Assembly (NCBI RefSeq): GCF_008122205.1
Contig: NZ_PHNJ01000012.1
Span: 62,001-126,000, forward strand
Direction: 5' to 3'
Source: Natronococcus pandeyae
GTDB lineage: Archaea > Halobacteriota > Halobacteria > Halobacteriales > Natrialbaceae
Length of the DNA stretch: 64,000 nt
Shown here: in pieces, positions 45,855 to 54,598 of the stretch
Layout of the letters: every line of letters starts with the position of its first letter
How positions within the stretch are numbered: position 1 is the stretch's first letter
Translations under genes and position numbers: made by a program
Notes under the pieces: generated by a model
What the model was told of the DNA's origin: nothing
What the model saw: the letters and a program-made list of their open reading frames with translations, nothing else
Database searches by the model: none

Positions 45855-46544
45855 ATGAATCGACGACAGTTCGTTGCCACGGCCGCGGCCGGCTGCGTCG
45901 GCGTCTCGGCCGGCTGTCTCAACGGGCTCATCGACGACGTGACGACCTTCTCGGCGTCGCCGGCGGTCGTCGACGAGAGCGCGGCCGACGAGGCCGGCTA
46001 CACGTACCAGGGGACCGAAGAGACCGTCAGATCCGAAACGGTCGCTGGCGAAGACGTCGAGGCGACGAACTACATCACCGAGTACACTCGGACGATCGAA
46101 ACGCCACTCGGTGTGCTCGGTGGCGACGTCGACGCGGGCGTGTTCGCCGTCATCACGACGCCGCAGGTCAGCGTCGCCGACGAGGACTTCAACCCGGTCG
46201 GCGACATGACCAGCGAGGAGATCGTCGAGTTGATCCAGGACCAGTACGACGAACTCGAGGTCGGGGACTCCATCGATGGGCGCGCGGTCGAGGCGCTCGA
46301 CGGAACGACCGTCTCGCTCGACTCCTACGAGGGGGAGGCGGCCTTTCAGGGCCAGCAGGAAGTCGACGTCTTCCTCGACATCGCCACGCCCGACCACGGC
46401 GGTGACCACTTCGTGATCGTCGGCGTCTATCCGGACGACGGAAATCTCCCGAGCGACTCCGAGCGCGACCGGGTCGACGTGATAATCCGGGGACTCGAGC
46501 ACGGCGACGACGTGGACGCGGAAATCGTCGAGGACGACGGGTAG
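45855..46544 (+). CDS. Tat lipoprotein of the DUF6517 group
   Basis: A 229-residue exported protein: twin arginine in NRRQFVAT (residues 2-9), lipobox ending at Cys21 (VSAGC), then an acidic domain (TFSASPAVVDESAADEAGYT) that I associate with the haloarchaeal DUF6517 group. TTATAC at 45823 is about 27 bp before the expected transcription start at 45852, favouring the ATG at 45855 over one five codons earlier. Function unknown. Confidence 0.8.
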   Translation: MNRRQFVATAAAGCVGVSAGCLNGLIDDVTTFSASPAVVDESAADEAGYTYQGTEETVRSETVAGEDVEATNYITEYTRTIETPLGVLGGDVDAGVFAVITTPQVSVADEDFNPVGDMTSEEIVELIQDQYDELEVGDSIDGRAVEALDGTTVSLDSYEGEAAFQGQQEVDVFLDIATPDHGGDHFVIVGVYPDDGNLPSDSERDRVDVIIRGLEHGDDVDAEIVEDDG

Positions 46545-46645
46545 CTGGCGAGAGAGGTCGAGAAAACCGCGGATCGGTACCGCCCGGGTGCAGTTCGATC
46601 GGAGACCGTGTTTTGGAACGGACTCTGTGTCATCAAACAAATATA

Positions 46646-46661
46646 CTCAGCTTTGGCTGAG
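46646..46661. terminator. Short hairpin with T-rich flanks
   Basis: CTCAGC-TTTG-GCTGAG has 6-bp arms and is followed by AAAATTATTT on this strand and TATATTTG on the other; it lies 100 bp after the lipoprotein gene and could terminate it. Confidence 0.4.
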
Positions 46662-46805
46662 AAAATTATTTCCGCTGGCGAGAGAACAAGGGACCGACCG
46701 GGGATCCATCGACAGTCACAAACACCGATCAGCCAACTCCCCGGTCGTACCCTACTAACTGTGACGTGAGAGGACTGCTGAATATCTTCTGGCTCGAGAG
46801 TATTA

Positions 46806-46965
46806 TCAGTAGAAGTAGCACGGTTTCGTTATTCAGAATCCCGTCTGAAACTCGCGTTGCGTGCAGGTCAAGTGGGTAACGGAACGACCGTCGGTTTCTC
46901 CGATAACTGTCAAAAGCCGCGTGCTGAATACAGAGGATGGGTGCAGCACGGCAACCTATTAACGT
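46806..46965 (+). repeat. Dispersed repeat family II, copy 2
   Basis: Contains a 17-bp block identical to copy 1 (46820-46836) and the GTGCTGAATACA landmark (46922 region). It lies on the left of the UspA/PiT pair, with copy 3 in inverted orientation on the right. The rest of 46545-47130 has no gene. Confidence 0.6.
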
Positions 46966-47130
46966 AATGCTCCGTTTTGTCGCTAAATCATATCCGATAC
47001 CCCATGCGTGATCTGTACTGAACGCTCACTCCACCTGTGCAAATCGAGTCTCAGCCCATGCAACATTCGCGCCTTACGCTCAGACCTCTCTCAAATAGCG
47101 ATGGCGGTGATAGAGTCGTATTGGGTCGAC

Positions 47131-47550
47131 TTACCGGACAACTGTGACCGGCACGGGCGACCGGCGAAAGAGTTTCTGAGCGACGTTACCGACAAACAGC
47201 CGTTCCGCGACGGTACCGCCGTGACTCCCAATTACCACCGTATCGTAGTCCCCAGCTTCCCGGAGGATCGCCCGCACCGGGTGGCCGAGTTGGAATTCAG
47301 TATCGATCTCAGCATCGTGTTCCGCGGCGATCTCGTGGGCACGATCGAATACGTCTTGGGCGTGTTCTTGGGCCGCTTCCTCAAGATCGTCGGCGAGGGC
47401 GAGCGCTGACGCCCCACCCCACATCGACGACGGCTCACCGACGACGTGCAGAACGGTTATTTTGGCGCCGGGGTGTGCTTCGAGAGCATATTCGAGGGCG
47501 TGTGCTGCCATCTCAGAATCGTCCATCGGGACGAGGATGCGGGAAAGCAT
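47131..47550 (-). CDS. Universal stress protein UspA family
   Basis: A 139-residue protein: MLSRILVPMDDSEMAAHALE, ITVLHVVGEP and the ATP-binding-type GSHGGTVAERLFVGNVAQ near residue 110. ATG 47550 is chosen because the upstream frame is hydrophobic and non-conserved. It follows the PiT permease by 82 bp on the same strand; UspA next to PiT-type permeases is common in haloarchaea and may regulate the transporter. Confidence 0.9.
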   Translation of the reverse strand: MLSRILVPMDDSEMAAHALEYALEAHPGAKITVLHVVGEPSSMWGGASALALADDLEEAAQEHAQDVFDRAHEIAAEHDAEIDTEFQLGHPVRAILREAGDYDTVVIGSHGGTVAERLFVGNVAQKLFRRSPVPVTVVR

Positions 47551-47632
47551 ACCGTACTGTACAACGAGTCCACGAATAAACGGGAAGGGAAAGTACGCCA
47601 TCGTCCGGTATCAACTGAACAGTCTCGTTGTG

Positions 47633-48799
47633 TTACGCGACGCCCGGGATTACGACGAAAAACGCGTATGCGAGGAGCGTCGACATCGCTGGACCGATAA
47701 TCCACATTGAGACGTACTTGATGATGGCTCTTGGATTAAACAGATCGTCCGCGTTCAGGACTTCTTCGGATTCTTCTTCACCGATCTTCGTCACTGGGGC
47801 GTCGGGCTCCGCTTTCAGGGCACCCGTCGTAATCTCCGTGTCGGTCTCGCCTTGAATCGCTTCGCGGGCGGTGATAGGACGGGTTGCACGACCCCAGCCG
47901 AGCCCGACGATAGTCATCACTGACGCCATCACGAGGCTGATCGGGATGCCGATCCACGAGAGGGCGGTCGTGATCGTCGCCGCAGTGGTCATGACCACGA
48001 GGGCCGCAAGAAGTGGGATATCGCTGAGTTCGCTTCCGACGGACTCCATCGTGCGGCGGGCAATCGTGAACCCACCGAGTCCGATTGCTACCGTTGCGAT
48101 CAGGATTGCGGGGTTTGCCTCGAGTGTCCCGCTGCTAACCAGCGGTGCGACCGCGTTTGGAACATTACTCGCGCCGGCACTAAAGGCCATATAACACCCG
48201 ATAATGAGAACGACGACTGTCCCGACGAGTTCCCCATAGGTGGAGTTCGGGCCGAGTGCTGGCCTCGGAAGCGAACTACTGCGATCGAGCGTGATCAGGG
48301 GCCCCTCGGATGCTTTGATCTGGACCCGCCGGTTGAGTTCGGGATAAATATACCGACCAACCATTGCCCCAACCCAGAACCCAAGGACCGGCGTGACGAC
48401 CCACCACGAGACGATCCAGCCGATCGTCTCGAAGTTTGCTGTCCCAGTTGCGAGTCCGAGTCCGACGATCGCACCGACGGTCGTCATTGACGTCGGGACA
48501 GGGACACCGAAAACGTTAGCGATCAGGATTCCCAGACCGATAAAGAAGAGCACGGCGACTCCCGCTGCGATCGAAATTTCGATCGTAATAATGTCGCCTG
48601 CGAGCGTGTCCATCACGTTCCGTCCGACGGTCCAGCCGCCGAGAAAGACGAAGAACGTCATTAGGCCGGCGGCAGCCACTTTACTGAGGAGTCCGGCACC
48701 TACTGCCGGGCCCCACGCAATCCCGGTTGACGAGCCGCCGATGTTGAAGCCGACGAAAATAGAGGCGACAATTCCGACCAGTAGAATAGTTTCAACCAT
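47633..48799 (-). CDS. PiT-family inorganic phosphate permease
   Basis: A 388-residue protein with about ten spans and two PiT signature repeats: GFNIGGSSTGIAWGPAVGAG with VFGVPVPTSMTTVGAIVGLG near residue 100, and AFSAGASNVPNAVAPLVSSG near 205 followed by GIPISLVMASVMTIVGLGWG. A cytoplasmic loop lies between the halves (residues 150-195). It is a secondary, probably sodium- or proton-driven phosphate importer, distinct from the Pst system at the window start. The gene is less GC-rich in its codons than its neighbours by eye. It may have arrived with UspA. Confidence 0.9.
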   Translation of the reverse strand: MVETILLVGIVASIFVGFNIGGSSTGIAWGPAVGAGLLSKVAAAGLMTFFVFLGGWTVGRNVMDTLAGDIITIEISIAAGVAVLFFIGLGILIANVFGVPVPTSMTTVGAIVGLGLATGTANFETIGWIVSWWVVTPVLGFWVGAMVGRYIYPELNRRVQIKASEGPLITLDRSSSLPRPALGPNSTYGELVGTVVVLIIGCYMAFSAGASNVPNAVAPLVSSGTLEANPAILIATVAIGLGGFTIARRTMESVGSELSDIPLLAALVVMTTAATITTALSWIGIPISLVMASVMTIVGLGWGRATRPITAREAIQGETDTEITTGALKAEPDAPVTKIGEEESEEVLNADDLFNPRAIIKYVSMWIIGPAMSTLLAYAFFVVIPGVA

Positions 48800-48904
48800 C
48801 AGTAAATAATATGAGTGAGATCGTAAAAGGATTATTGCATCCAACCATTGTGTTCAGTCCGGTCCTTTTGATAGCTAGTGGGGCTAGATTGCCGCTTCAG
48901 TAAC

Positions 48905-49109
48905 TACCCTACCTGCACTGAGCAATCTCCATCGTCGCAAATCAACCAGAATCTTGTGCGACATTCGCGCTGTGTATTCAGCACGCCTCTCTCAACATCT
49001 CTATTAGCTGATGGAAGTAATCGCGTTAGGTTCGCATCTGCACGTAACGACTCGACCGATTCAGATGCACAGCTCAGACTGAATAACAACAGTGTATTAC
49101 CAACTACTG
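48905..49109 (-). repeat. Dispersed repeat family II, copy 3
   Basis: On the minus strand it matches copy 1 (22018-22227), including 24 identical bases at 49025-49048. Landmarks are GTTATTCAGTCTGAG and GTGCTGAATACACAG. It stands inverted to copy 2 about 2 kb away. The gap 48800-49237 holds no gene. Confidence 0.7.
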
Positions 49110-49237
49110 CTATCGATTCGTTTCCGCTCGATCCACGGCCGACAGTCCAATCGGCGGGGACACCGGTTCCATCAGGAGAGTATCACTCGGCGCAGTCGGT
49201 CTCCGAGAAAAACCGCAGTGCGCTCCGGGTGATCGAA

Positions 49238-50266
49238 CTACAAACCGAGCGCGCCGACGATCGAGAGACCGCTCGCGAGCGCGCCGAGCAGGTAGCCGCC
49301 GATCGCGCCACCGTTGAGCAGCGGCAGTCCCGCGTGCGGACGCCCCTTGAGCACCATATGCATGAGGACGAGCAGGCCGGCGAGCGTTCCCAGGATGGCA
49401 CCGAGGGCAGGGACGTTCAGGACGATTCCGGGCACCTCGAGCGTTCCGGCGTCGACGAAGTACGCCGCGCTCGCGACGAGGATGGTCGGGATGACGGCGT
49501 CGCCGAGTCCGATGAAGAGCGCGTCGCGGGAGGTATCGACTTCCTCGTCGTCGCTCGGTTCCGAACCGCTCGTGACGTCCTCGTCGGAGAGACTCGAGCC
49601 ACCGTCGGTCTCCTCGGCGGCCTCACCGGTTTCGTCTTCGAGAACGTCGTCCGTGCTCCCGGCGGCGAGATAGGAGTAGGAAAGCGTCGTCGGAATCACG
49701 AGGACGACGGGGATCTTGAGGTCCATTACGCCCTCGGCGAGGTCGAGCATGTGCTCGGTTCGGTAGACGCTGATCGCGTCGTAGATGGCGAGGACGGCCA
49801 GCAGCAAGATCGCCGGCAGCAGTCCAAAGCTGATCCCGAACAGGGCCGCGGCGCCCGCCCCCATCAGGACCCCGGTAAGATCGATCACGTACCACTCGGG
49901 GTAGAACAGCAGCGCCGCGCCGACGCCGAGTGCGGCGAGGACGGCGAGCACGTTGGCCGACCCGGCTGTGACGACCGGCGGGACGAACTCGGTGAAGACG
50001 AACCAGGCGAGCATCACGCTCACGCCGATGATCATCGCCCTGATGAGCCACTCGAGGTCGTACCGGAAGGTCGCGAGCATGAAGCCGGTCGCGACGAGGA
50101 TGATTCCGAAGTAGACGAGACTGTTGGTCGGGTTTTCAGGGTCGTCGACGGCCTGCCGTTCCGAGTCGTGGAACGGTTCGATCAGTGCCAGCGCGCCGAG
50201 CTGGACACCGAGAAACAGCAGGACCGTCACGCCGACGGCCACGTAGACCCGGCTCCGATGGTTCAT
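49238..50266 (-). CDS. Presenilin-like A22-family intramembrane aspartyl protease
   Basis: A 342-residue protein with about nine spans. The two catalytic aspartates are Asp163 (IYDAISVY) and Asp256 (GLGDAVIP), and the substrate-binding PxL-type motif is PLL near residue 315. An acidic cytoplasmic loop separates the halves (residues 203-245). It probably cleaves transmembrane segments of signal peptides or membrane proteins. It is transcribed with gar1 and srp19 upstream at a 100-bp distance. Confidence 0.88.
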   Translation of the reverse strand: MNHRSRVYVAVGVTVLLFLGVQLGALALIEPFHDSERQAVDDPENPTNSLVYFGIILVATGFMLATFRYDLEWLIRAMIIGVSVMLAWFVFTEFVPPVVTAGSANVLAVLAALGVGAALLFYPEWYVIDLTGVLMGAGAAALFGISFGLLPAILLLAVLAIYDAISVYRTEHMLDLAEGVMDLKIPVVLVIPTTLSYSYLAAGSTDDVLEDETGEAAEETDGGSSLSDEDVTSGSEPSDDEEVDTSRDALFIGLGDAVIPTILVASAAYFVDAGTLEVPGIVLNVPALGAILGTLAGLLVLMHMVLKGRPHAGLPLLNGGAIGGYLLGALASGLSIVGALGL

Positions 50267-50365
50267 GAACCGGCGTTTGCACCCGCTCCTCTTGGGGTTT
50301 TTCGTTGGTCCGCTGCCGGCCAGTCGTTCGCTGGTCCGCGGGCGACTCGGCCAGTTGCCGTCGGC

Positions 50366-50611
50366 TCACCGCGAGTACAGCGTCGAACTGACCAGCGACG
50401 GCAGGTGGACGCCGTCGTCCGGCGTCACCGCCAGGTAGGGACGGTCGACGGGACCGAAGACGTCGACGACGCGGCCGACGGTCTCGAGCGAGTCGTCGAG
50501 CACCATCGTCCCGATCTCGTCCTGGAGCGTCTCCTCGTCGACGTCCGCATCCGTTCGCAGGATCGCCAACCCCTGCGCGGTGCGAACGACCTGCCCGACG
50601 CGACGCATCAT
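50366..50611 (-). CDS. gar1: H/ACA RNP subunit Gar1
   Basis: An 81-residue beta-barrel protein ([50 protein letters not shown]) that joins Cbf5 in the H/ACA pseudouridylation particle. Its start ATGATG overlaps the stop of srp19, GAATGATG, so the two are coupled. Length typical. Confidence 0.92.
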   Translation of the reverse strand: MMRRVGQVVRTAQGLAILRTDADVDEETLQDEIGTMVLDDSLETVGRVVDVFGPVDRPYLAVTPDDGVHLPSLVSSTLYSR

Positions 50612-50889
50612 TCGCGCATCGCGGCGACGTAGGCCGCGACGGCCTGGACGAGGTCGTTCTTCGTCGAGTCGTCGGCACCCCGAACGACGACCCGGCCGCG
50701 GTCGGCCCAGTGCTCCCGCGAGTAGGACTTGTCCCGCTCGATCGTGGCGTCGTACCCGATCTGCTGGACGGCTTTCGCGATCTCGTCGACCGTCGGCTCC
50801 TCGACCGCCAGGTCCTCGGCGACCCGTCGCCCCTCGGCCCGGGAGAGGTCCGTATCGAGATAGGCGGGCCAGATGACGTTCTCGACCAT
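50608..50889 (-). CDS. srp19: Signal recognition particle protein SRP19
   Basis: A 93-residue protein, [20 protein letters not shown] with [20 protein letters not shown], that binds SRP RNA helix 6/8 and prepares SRP54 loading. The srp19-gar1 order with an overlap is common in haloarchaea. SRP RNA itself is not seen in the window. Confidence 0.95.
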   Translation of the reverse strand: MVENVIWPAYLDTDLSRAEGRRVAEDLAVEEPTVDEIAKAVQQIGYDATIERDKSYSREHWADRGRVVVRGADDSTKNDLVQAVAAYVAAMRE

Positions 50890-50974
50890 ACCCTCATTTC
50901 GGCAGGCCTACGGGTAAACACTTTTCAAAAGTGGTCGGTTCCGCGCTCGAGTTTCGTCGGCGCTCGAGGGCGCG

Positions 50975-52087
50975 TTATCGGCGGTGAGTCAGTCCCGCCA
51001 GCAGGGCGAGTAGCGCCGCGACGGCTGCCGGAACCCCGAAGCCTGGGATCGTGTCGTCGTCGGCAGCTTCGTCGTCGGTGTCCGCGTCGTCGGCAGCGTC
51101 GTCGTCGCTCGCATCGTCGTCGGCGTCGTCGCTACCTGCCTCGAGTTCGGCCTCAGCCTCGGCATACGCGTCGGGATGGATCTCCTGGACGATCTCCTCG
51201 ATCGCGAGCACGACGAGCGGTCCGGGCTGGTTGAACTGCTGGGCGTCAACTTCGACGAACTGCTCGTTCTGGTAGGCGGTCGTCCCCATCACGGATTCGC
51301 TGACCGGCGGCTCCTCGGCGGAGTCCTCGTAGATGATCCACTCGGGGTCCTCTTCGATGATATCCTCTTCGCTAATCTCCTGCCAGCCTTCGATTCCGAC
51401 TTCCGCACCGAGGTTCTCGACGCCGGCAGTCGTCATGAGCTCGTGCTGGAAAGTGTCGTCGCCGGCGGTAAAGCTCCCAATCATTGCGTAGTACGCGAGC
51501 GGGTGCTCCTCGTCCGCGGTCGCTTCCTCGATGATCTCGAGGCGTTCGTCCATCCACTCGACGGATTCGGCGGCGCCCTCACACTCGCCGACGAGCTCGC
51601 CGGTTGTCCGCACGTTCTCGGCAACGTCGTCGAGGGACTCCTCGATCGGGAAGACGTAGACGGTTAGCCCCGCGTCGCGGAGCTGGTCGACCACGTCGTC
51701 GTTCGCGAGGTGGCTCGCCGCGAGAACGACGTCGGGATCGCGGTCGATGACTTCCTCGGCAACCGGACTGCCCATATCGTCGCTAATATCGAGTTCCTCG
51801 TCGGCCTCGAGGTAGGCGGTGTACTCGTTGACCGGCATGCCGTCGACCTTCTCTTCGGCGCCGATCTCGAACAGTATCTGGGCGTCGCTCGGTTGTAAGG
51901 CGACGACCGAGTCGGGTTCTTCCTCTATCGTCACCTGCTCGCCGGTCGCGTCCTCACCCTCGAAGGGAAACTCGCAGGTCGGTTCCTCCTGTGCAACGTT
52001 CGCTGCGTGTCCTCCCGCGGCGACGGCCGGCGTAAACGCGGCGAGGACGGTCAGTACGGCGACGAAAACGATTAGTGCGCTTCGCAT
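50975..52087 (-). CDS. btuF: BtuF cobalamin-binding protein with PGF-CTERM anchor
   Basis: A 370-residue Sec-type signal-peptide protein ([20 protein letters not shown]). The periplasmic-binding domain shows [20 protein letters not shown] and [20 protein letters not shown], matching BtuF-type corrinoid binders. The C-terminus has a long Asp/Ala-rich linker followed by [20 protein letters not shown] and HRR, a PGF-CTERM signal for archaeosortase-linked lipid anchoring. It is divergent from btuC with a single shared palindromic TATA box between them. Confidence 0.93.
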   Translation of the reverse strand: MRSALIVFVAVLTVLAAFTPAVAAGGHAANVAQEEPTCEFPFEGEDATGEQVTIEEEPDSVVALQPSDAQILFEIGAEEKVDGMPVNEYTAYLEADEELDISDDMGSPVAEEVIDRDPDVVLAASHLANDDVVDQLRDAGLTVYVFPIEESLDDVAENVRTTGELVGECEGAAESVEWMDERLEIIEEATADEEHPLAYYAMIGSFTAGDDTFQHELMTTAGVENLGAEVGIEGWQEISEEDIIEEDPEWIIYEDSAEEPPVSESVMGTTAYQNEQFVEVDAQQFNQPGPLVVLAIEEIVQEIHPDAYAEAEAELEAGSDDADDDASDDDAADDADTDDEAADDDTIPGFGVPAAVAALLALLAGLTHRR

Positions 52088-52112
52088 TACCGAACAGTGG
52101 ACCCCACTCCAA

Positions 52113-52122
52113 CAAATATTTG
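52113..52122. promoter_or_regulatory. Palindromic TATA box shared by btuF and btuCD
   Basis: CAAATATTTG is centred at 52117.5: 29.5 bp before GTG 52147 (btuC) and 30.5 bp before the btuF ATG at 52087. The 59-bp intergenic region has no other TATA-like sequence, so one box may direct both transcripts. This also fixes the btuC start at GTG 52147. Confidence 0.65.
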
Positions 52123-52146
52123 CCTACTGCAAGCGAGCTTTCAGCC

Positions 52147-53169
52147 GTGTCTAATCGGGGTCGTATCGTCTCGTGGTCGCTCGGGCTTTCGGTACTGCTC
52201 GTCGCCGTCGTCGTCGCGAGCGCGGCGCTCGGGCCGGTTCGGATCGACCCGGTGACCGTCTCGAAGGCGATGGCCAACCTCGCCGGGGCCGGGACGTACG
52301 ACGTGCCGGCGACCCACCAGACGATCGTCGCGGACGTCCGACTCCCCAGAATTCTGTTGGCGGCGACCGTCGGCTTCGCGCTCGCGGCCGCCGGAACGGT
52401 CATGCAGGGCTTCTTCCGAAATCCGCTCGCCGATCCCTCGATCATCGGCGTCTCGTCGGGGGCGGCCGTCGGCGCCGTCGCCGCGATCGCCTTTCCGGCG
52501 CTGGTGCCGATCGGGAGCATCCACCTGCCCGCGTTCGTCGGCGCGATCGCGACCGCGTTTCTGGTCTACGCCATCGCGACCGAGGGCGGTCGAACGCCGG
52601 TCGCAACGCTGTTACTCGCCGGCGTCGCCGTCCAGGCGTTTCTCGGCGCGGTGATCTCCTACATGCTGGTCCACAGCGGCGAGAGCCTCCGGGAAGCCGT
52701 CGTCTGGATGATGGGCCACCTCCACCGGAGCAACTGGGCCGACGTCGGCTTCGCGCTGCCGGTGACGCTCGTCGGCGTCCTCGTGCTCGGTGCGTACACC
52801 CGCGAGATGAACGTCCTCCTGCTCGGCGAGGAGGACGCCCAGCACCTCGGCGTGAACGTCGAACGGACCAAACTGCTGTTGCTCGCGATCGCGAGCATCG
52901 TCACCGCCGCCGGGGTTGCCGTCGCCGGAATCATCGGCTTCGTTGGCCTCGTCGTCCCCCACATGATGCGGCTGATCGTCGGCCCGGATCACCGCATCTT
53001 GCTGCCGACCAGCGCGCTCGCGGGCGCCTCGTTTCTCGTCGTCGCGGACACCGTCGCTCGAGTCGGCGCGTTCGGCATTCCGATCGTCCCCGTCGGCATC
53101 GTCACCGCGTTCGTCGGCGCACCGTTTTTCCTCTATCTGCTCACGAGTCGGGAGGTCCACGCCCTATGA
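52147..53169 (+). CDS. btuC: Cobalamin ABC transporter permease BtuC
   Basis: A 340-residue FecCD-type permease with about ten spans. [20 protein letters not shown] and [20 protein letters not shown] are the family signature, and the ATPase-contact loop [14 protein letters not shown] follows near residue 240. It starts with GTG (SNRGRIVSW), consistent with the divergent TATA box; an in-frame ATG further upstream lies inside the promoter. It is coupled by ATGA to the ATPase gene. Confidence 0.92.
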   Translation: MSNRGRIVSWSLGLSVLLVAVVVASAALGPVRIDPVTVSKAMANLAGAGTYDVPATHQTIVADVRLPRILLAATVGFALAAAGTVMQGFFRNPLADPSIIGVSSGAAVGAVAAIAFPALVPIGSIHLPAFVGAIATAFLVYAIATEGGRTPVATLLLAGVAVQAFLGAVISYMLVHSGESLREAVVWMMGHLHRSNWADVGFALPVTLVGVLVLGAYTREMNVLLLGEEDAQHLGVNVERTKLLLLAIASIVTAAGVAVAGIIGFVGLVVPHMMRLIVGPDHRILLPTSALAGASFLVVADTVARVGAFGIPIVPVGIVTAFVGAPFFLYLLTSREVHAL

Positions 53170-54524
53170 CCGGTGACCGAACGGAATCGCCTGCGGCGAA
53201 CGGGGCACGGATCGAAATCAGTGACCTCGCAGTGTCGCTCGGAGGGGTAGAGATCCTCGAGAACGTCTCCGTGACGGCCGAACCGGGAGAGTTCGTCGGC
53301 CTGGTCGGGCCGAACGGCGCCGGCAAGACGACCCTCCTGCGGGCGATCAGCGGCGCGGTCTCGCCGACCCGAGGAACCGTCACGATAGACGGTACGGACC
53401 TCCACGACCGCTCCTCGAAGGCGGCAAGCCGGCTGGTCGCGGTCGTCCCGCAGGATACGACCCTCTCCTTTTCGTTCGACGTCCGGACCGTCGTCGAGAT
53501 GGGACGGTATCCCCACCGATCGCGCTTCTCACCACCGACCGAGGACGATCGAACGCACGTCGAGCGCGCACTCGAGCGGACCCGAACCGCCGAGTTCGCG
53601 GACCGACCGATCGACGAGGTCAGCGGCGGGGAACGCCAGCGTGTCGTCCTCGCCCGTGCGATCGCACAGGACACCCCCGTCCTGTTGCTGGACGAACCGA
53701 CGGCCAGCCTCGACGTCAACCACCAGATCGAGACGCTCGAACTCGTTCGCGACCTCGTCGAGGACGGCACTACCGTCGTCGCCGCGATTCACGACCTGAA
53801 CCTCGCCGCGCGGTACTGCGATCGTCTCGTCGCCCTCGCGGACGGCTCGGTGCTAGAGGCGGGACCACCCGAATCGGTGCTGACGGCGAAGACGCTCGAG
53901 TCGGCGTTCGACGTGACCGCGACGGTGATGGAAAACCCCGCAACGGGGACGCCGGCGGTGACCGCACTTCGCGAGACGGAGAGGGAACCCCTTCCGGAAC
54001 GAGTCCACGTCGTCGGGAACGGGTCGACCGCCGCGAACGTCGTCTCTCGGCTCGTGACCGCCGACATCGAGTGTACGGTCGGTCCCGTCTCGAGCGGTGA
54101 CGTCGCCGCCGAGGTCGCCCGCCAGCACGGACTCGAGACGCTCGAGGTCGAACCGTTCGCAGCGCTTTCAGCCGCGGACCGGTCTTCGGTCCGGCGACAC
54201 CTCGAGGCGGCGGACGTAACGGTCGCGGCCGATCTCGAGGTCGGTGCCGGAAATCAGCTCCTCCTCGAGGATCTGGCCGAGACGCCGAGCCTCGTCGTCG
54301 TCGACTCTCGCCCCTTCGCCGAGCGAAACCACGCTGGCGACCGAGCGCGGACGCTGTACGAGCGCTGTCGGCAGTCCGCGAGGATCGCCTCGGTAGGCGG
54401 GATTCTCGAGGCCATTGACGAGGTCGACGACGGGTTCGGATCACCGCTCGAAACGGGTGGCGAGTCGTCGGAGGGGGAACCGGAAGACGTCGAGCCACCG
54501 GACGCCGAATCGACGGACGACTGA
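53166..54524 (+). CDS. btuD: Cobalamin ABC transporter ATPase BtuD with C-terminal domain
   Basis: A 452-residue protein. The ABC domain (residues 10-245) has Walker [12 protein letters not shown], signature [14 protein letters not shown], Walker [13 protein letters not shown] and the switch histidine in AAIHDLN. Residues 265-440 form an extra domain ([20 protein letters not shown], then strand-helix repeats) with a Rossmann-like look. Plain BtuD proteins are about 250-270 residues, so the extension is an unusual module also known in some haloarchaeal homologues; its role is unknown. The tail is acidic. It overlaps btuC by four bases. Confidence 0.92.
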   Translation: MTGDRTESPAANGARIEISDLAVSLGGVEILENVSVTAEPGEFVGLVGPNGAGKTTLLRAISGAVSPTRGTVTIDGTDLHDRSSKAASRLVAVVPQDTTLSFSFDVRTVVEMGRYPHRSRFSPPTEDDRTHVERALERTRTAEFADRPIDEVSGGERQRVVLARAIAQDTPVLLLDEPTASLDVNHQIETLELVRDLVEDGTTVVAAIHDLNLAARYCDRLVALADGSVLEAGPPESVLTAKTLESAFDVTATVMENPATGTPAVTALRETEREPLPERVHVVGNGSTAANVVSRLVTADIECTVGPVSSGDVAAEVARQHGLETLEVEPFAALSAADRSSVRRHLEAADVTVAADLEVGAGNQLLLEDLAETPSLVVVDSRPFAERNHAGDRARTLYERCRQSARIASVGGILEAIDEVDDGFGSPLETGGESSEGEPEDVEPPDAESTDD

Positions 54525-54566
54525 CGGGCGGAGCCTCGATCCGGAGCCGCGATCCGGACTGGACGG

Positions 54567-54572
54567 TTTTTT
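54567..54572 (+). promoter_or_regulatory. T-run: btuD terminator or gatE promoter
   Basis: GGTTTTTTACCC lies 43 bp after btuD and about 29 bp before the gatE ATG. It may end the btu transcript, or serve as the gatE TATA-like element, or both. Confidence 0.35.
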
Positions 54573-54598
54573 ACCCCCGCGCGCCCGAGTGGCGATCA

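Noticed and set aside
52173-53165. A long N-terminal extension of btuD in frame
   Set aside because: The extension is Arg-rich and overlaps btuC entirely; the ATGA overlap at 53166 is the natural start.
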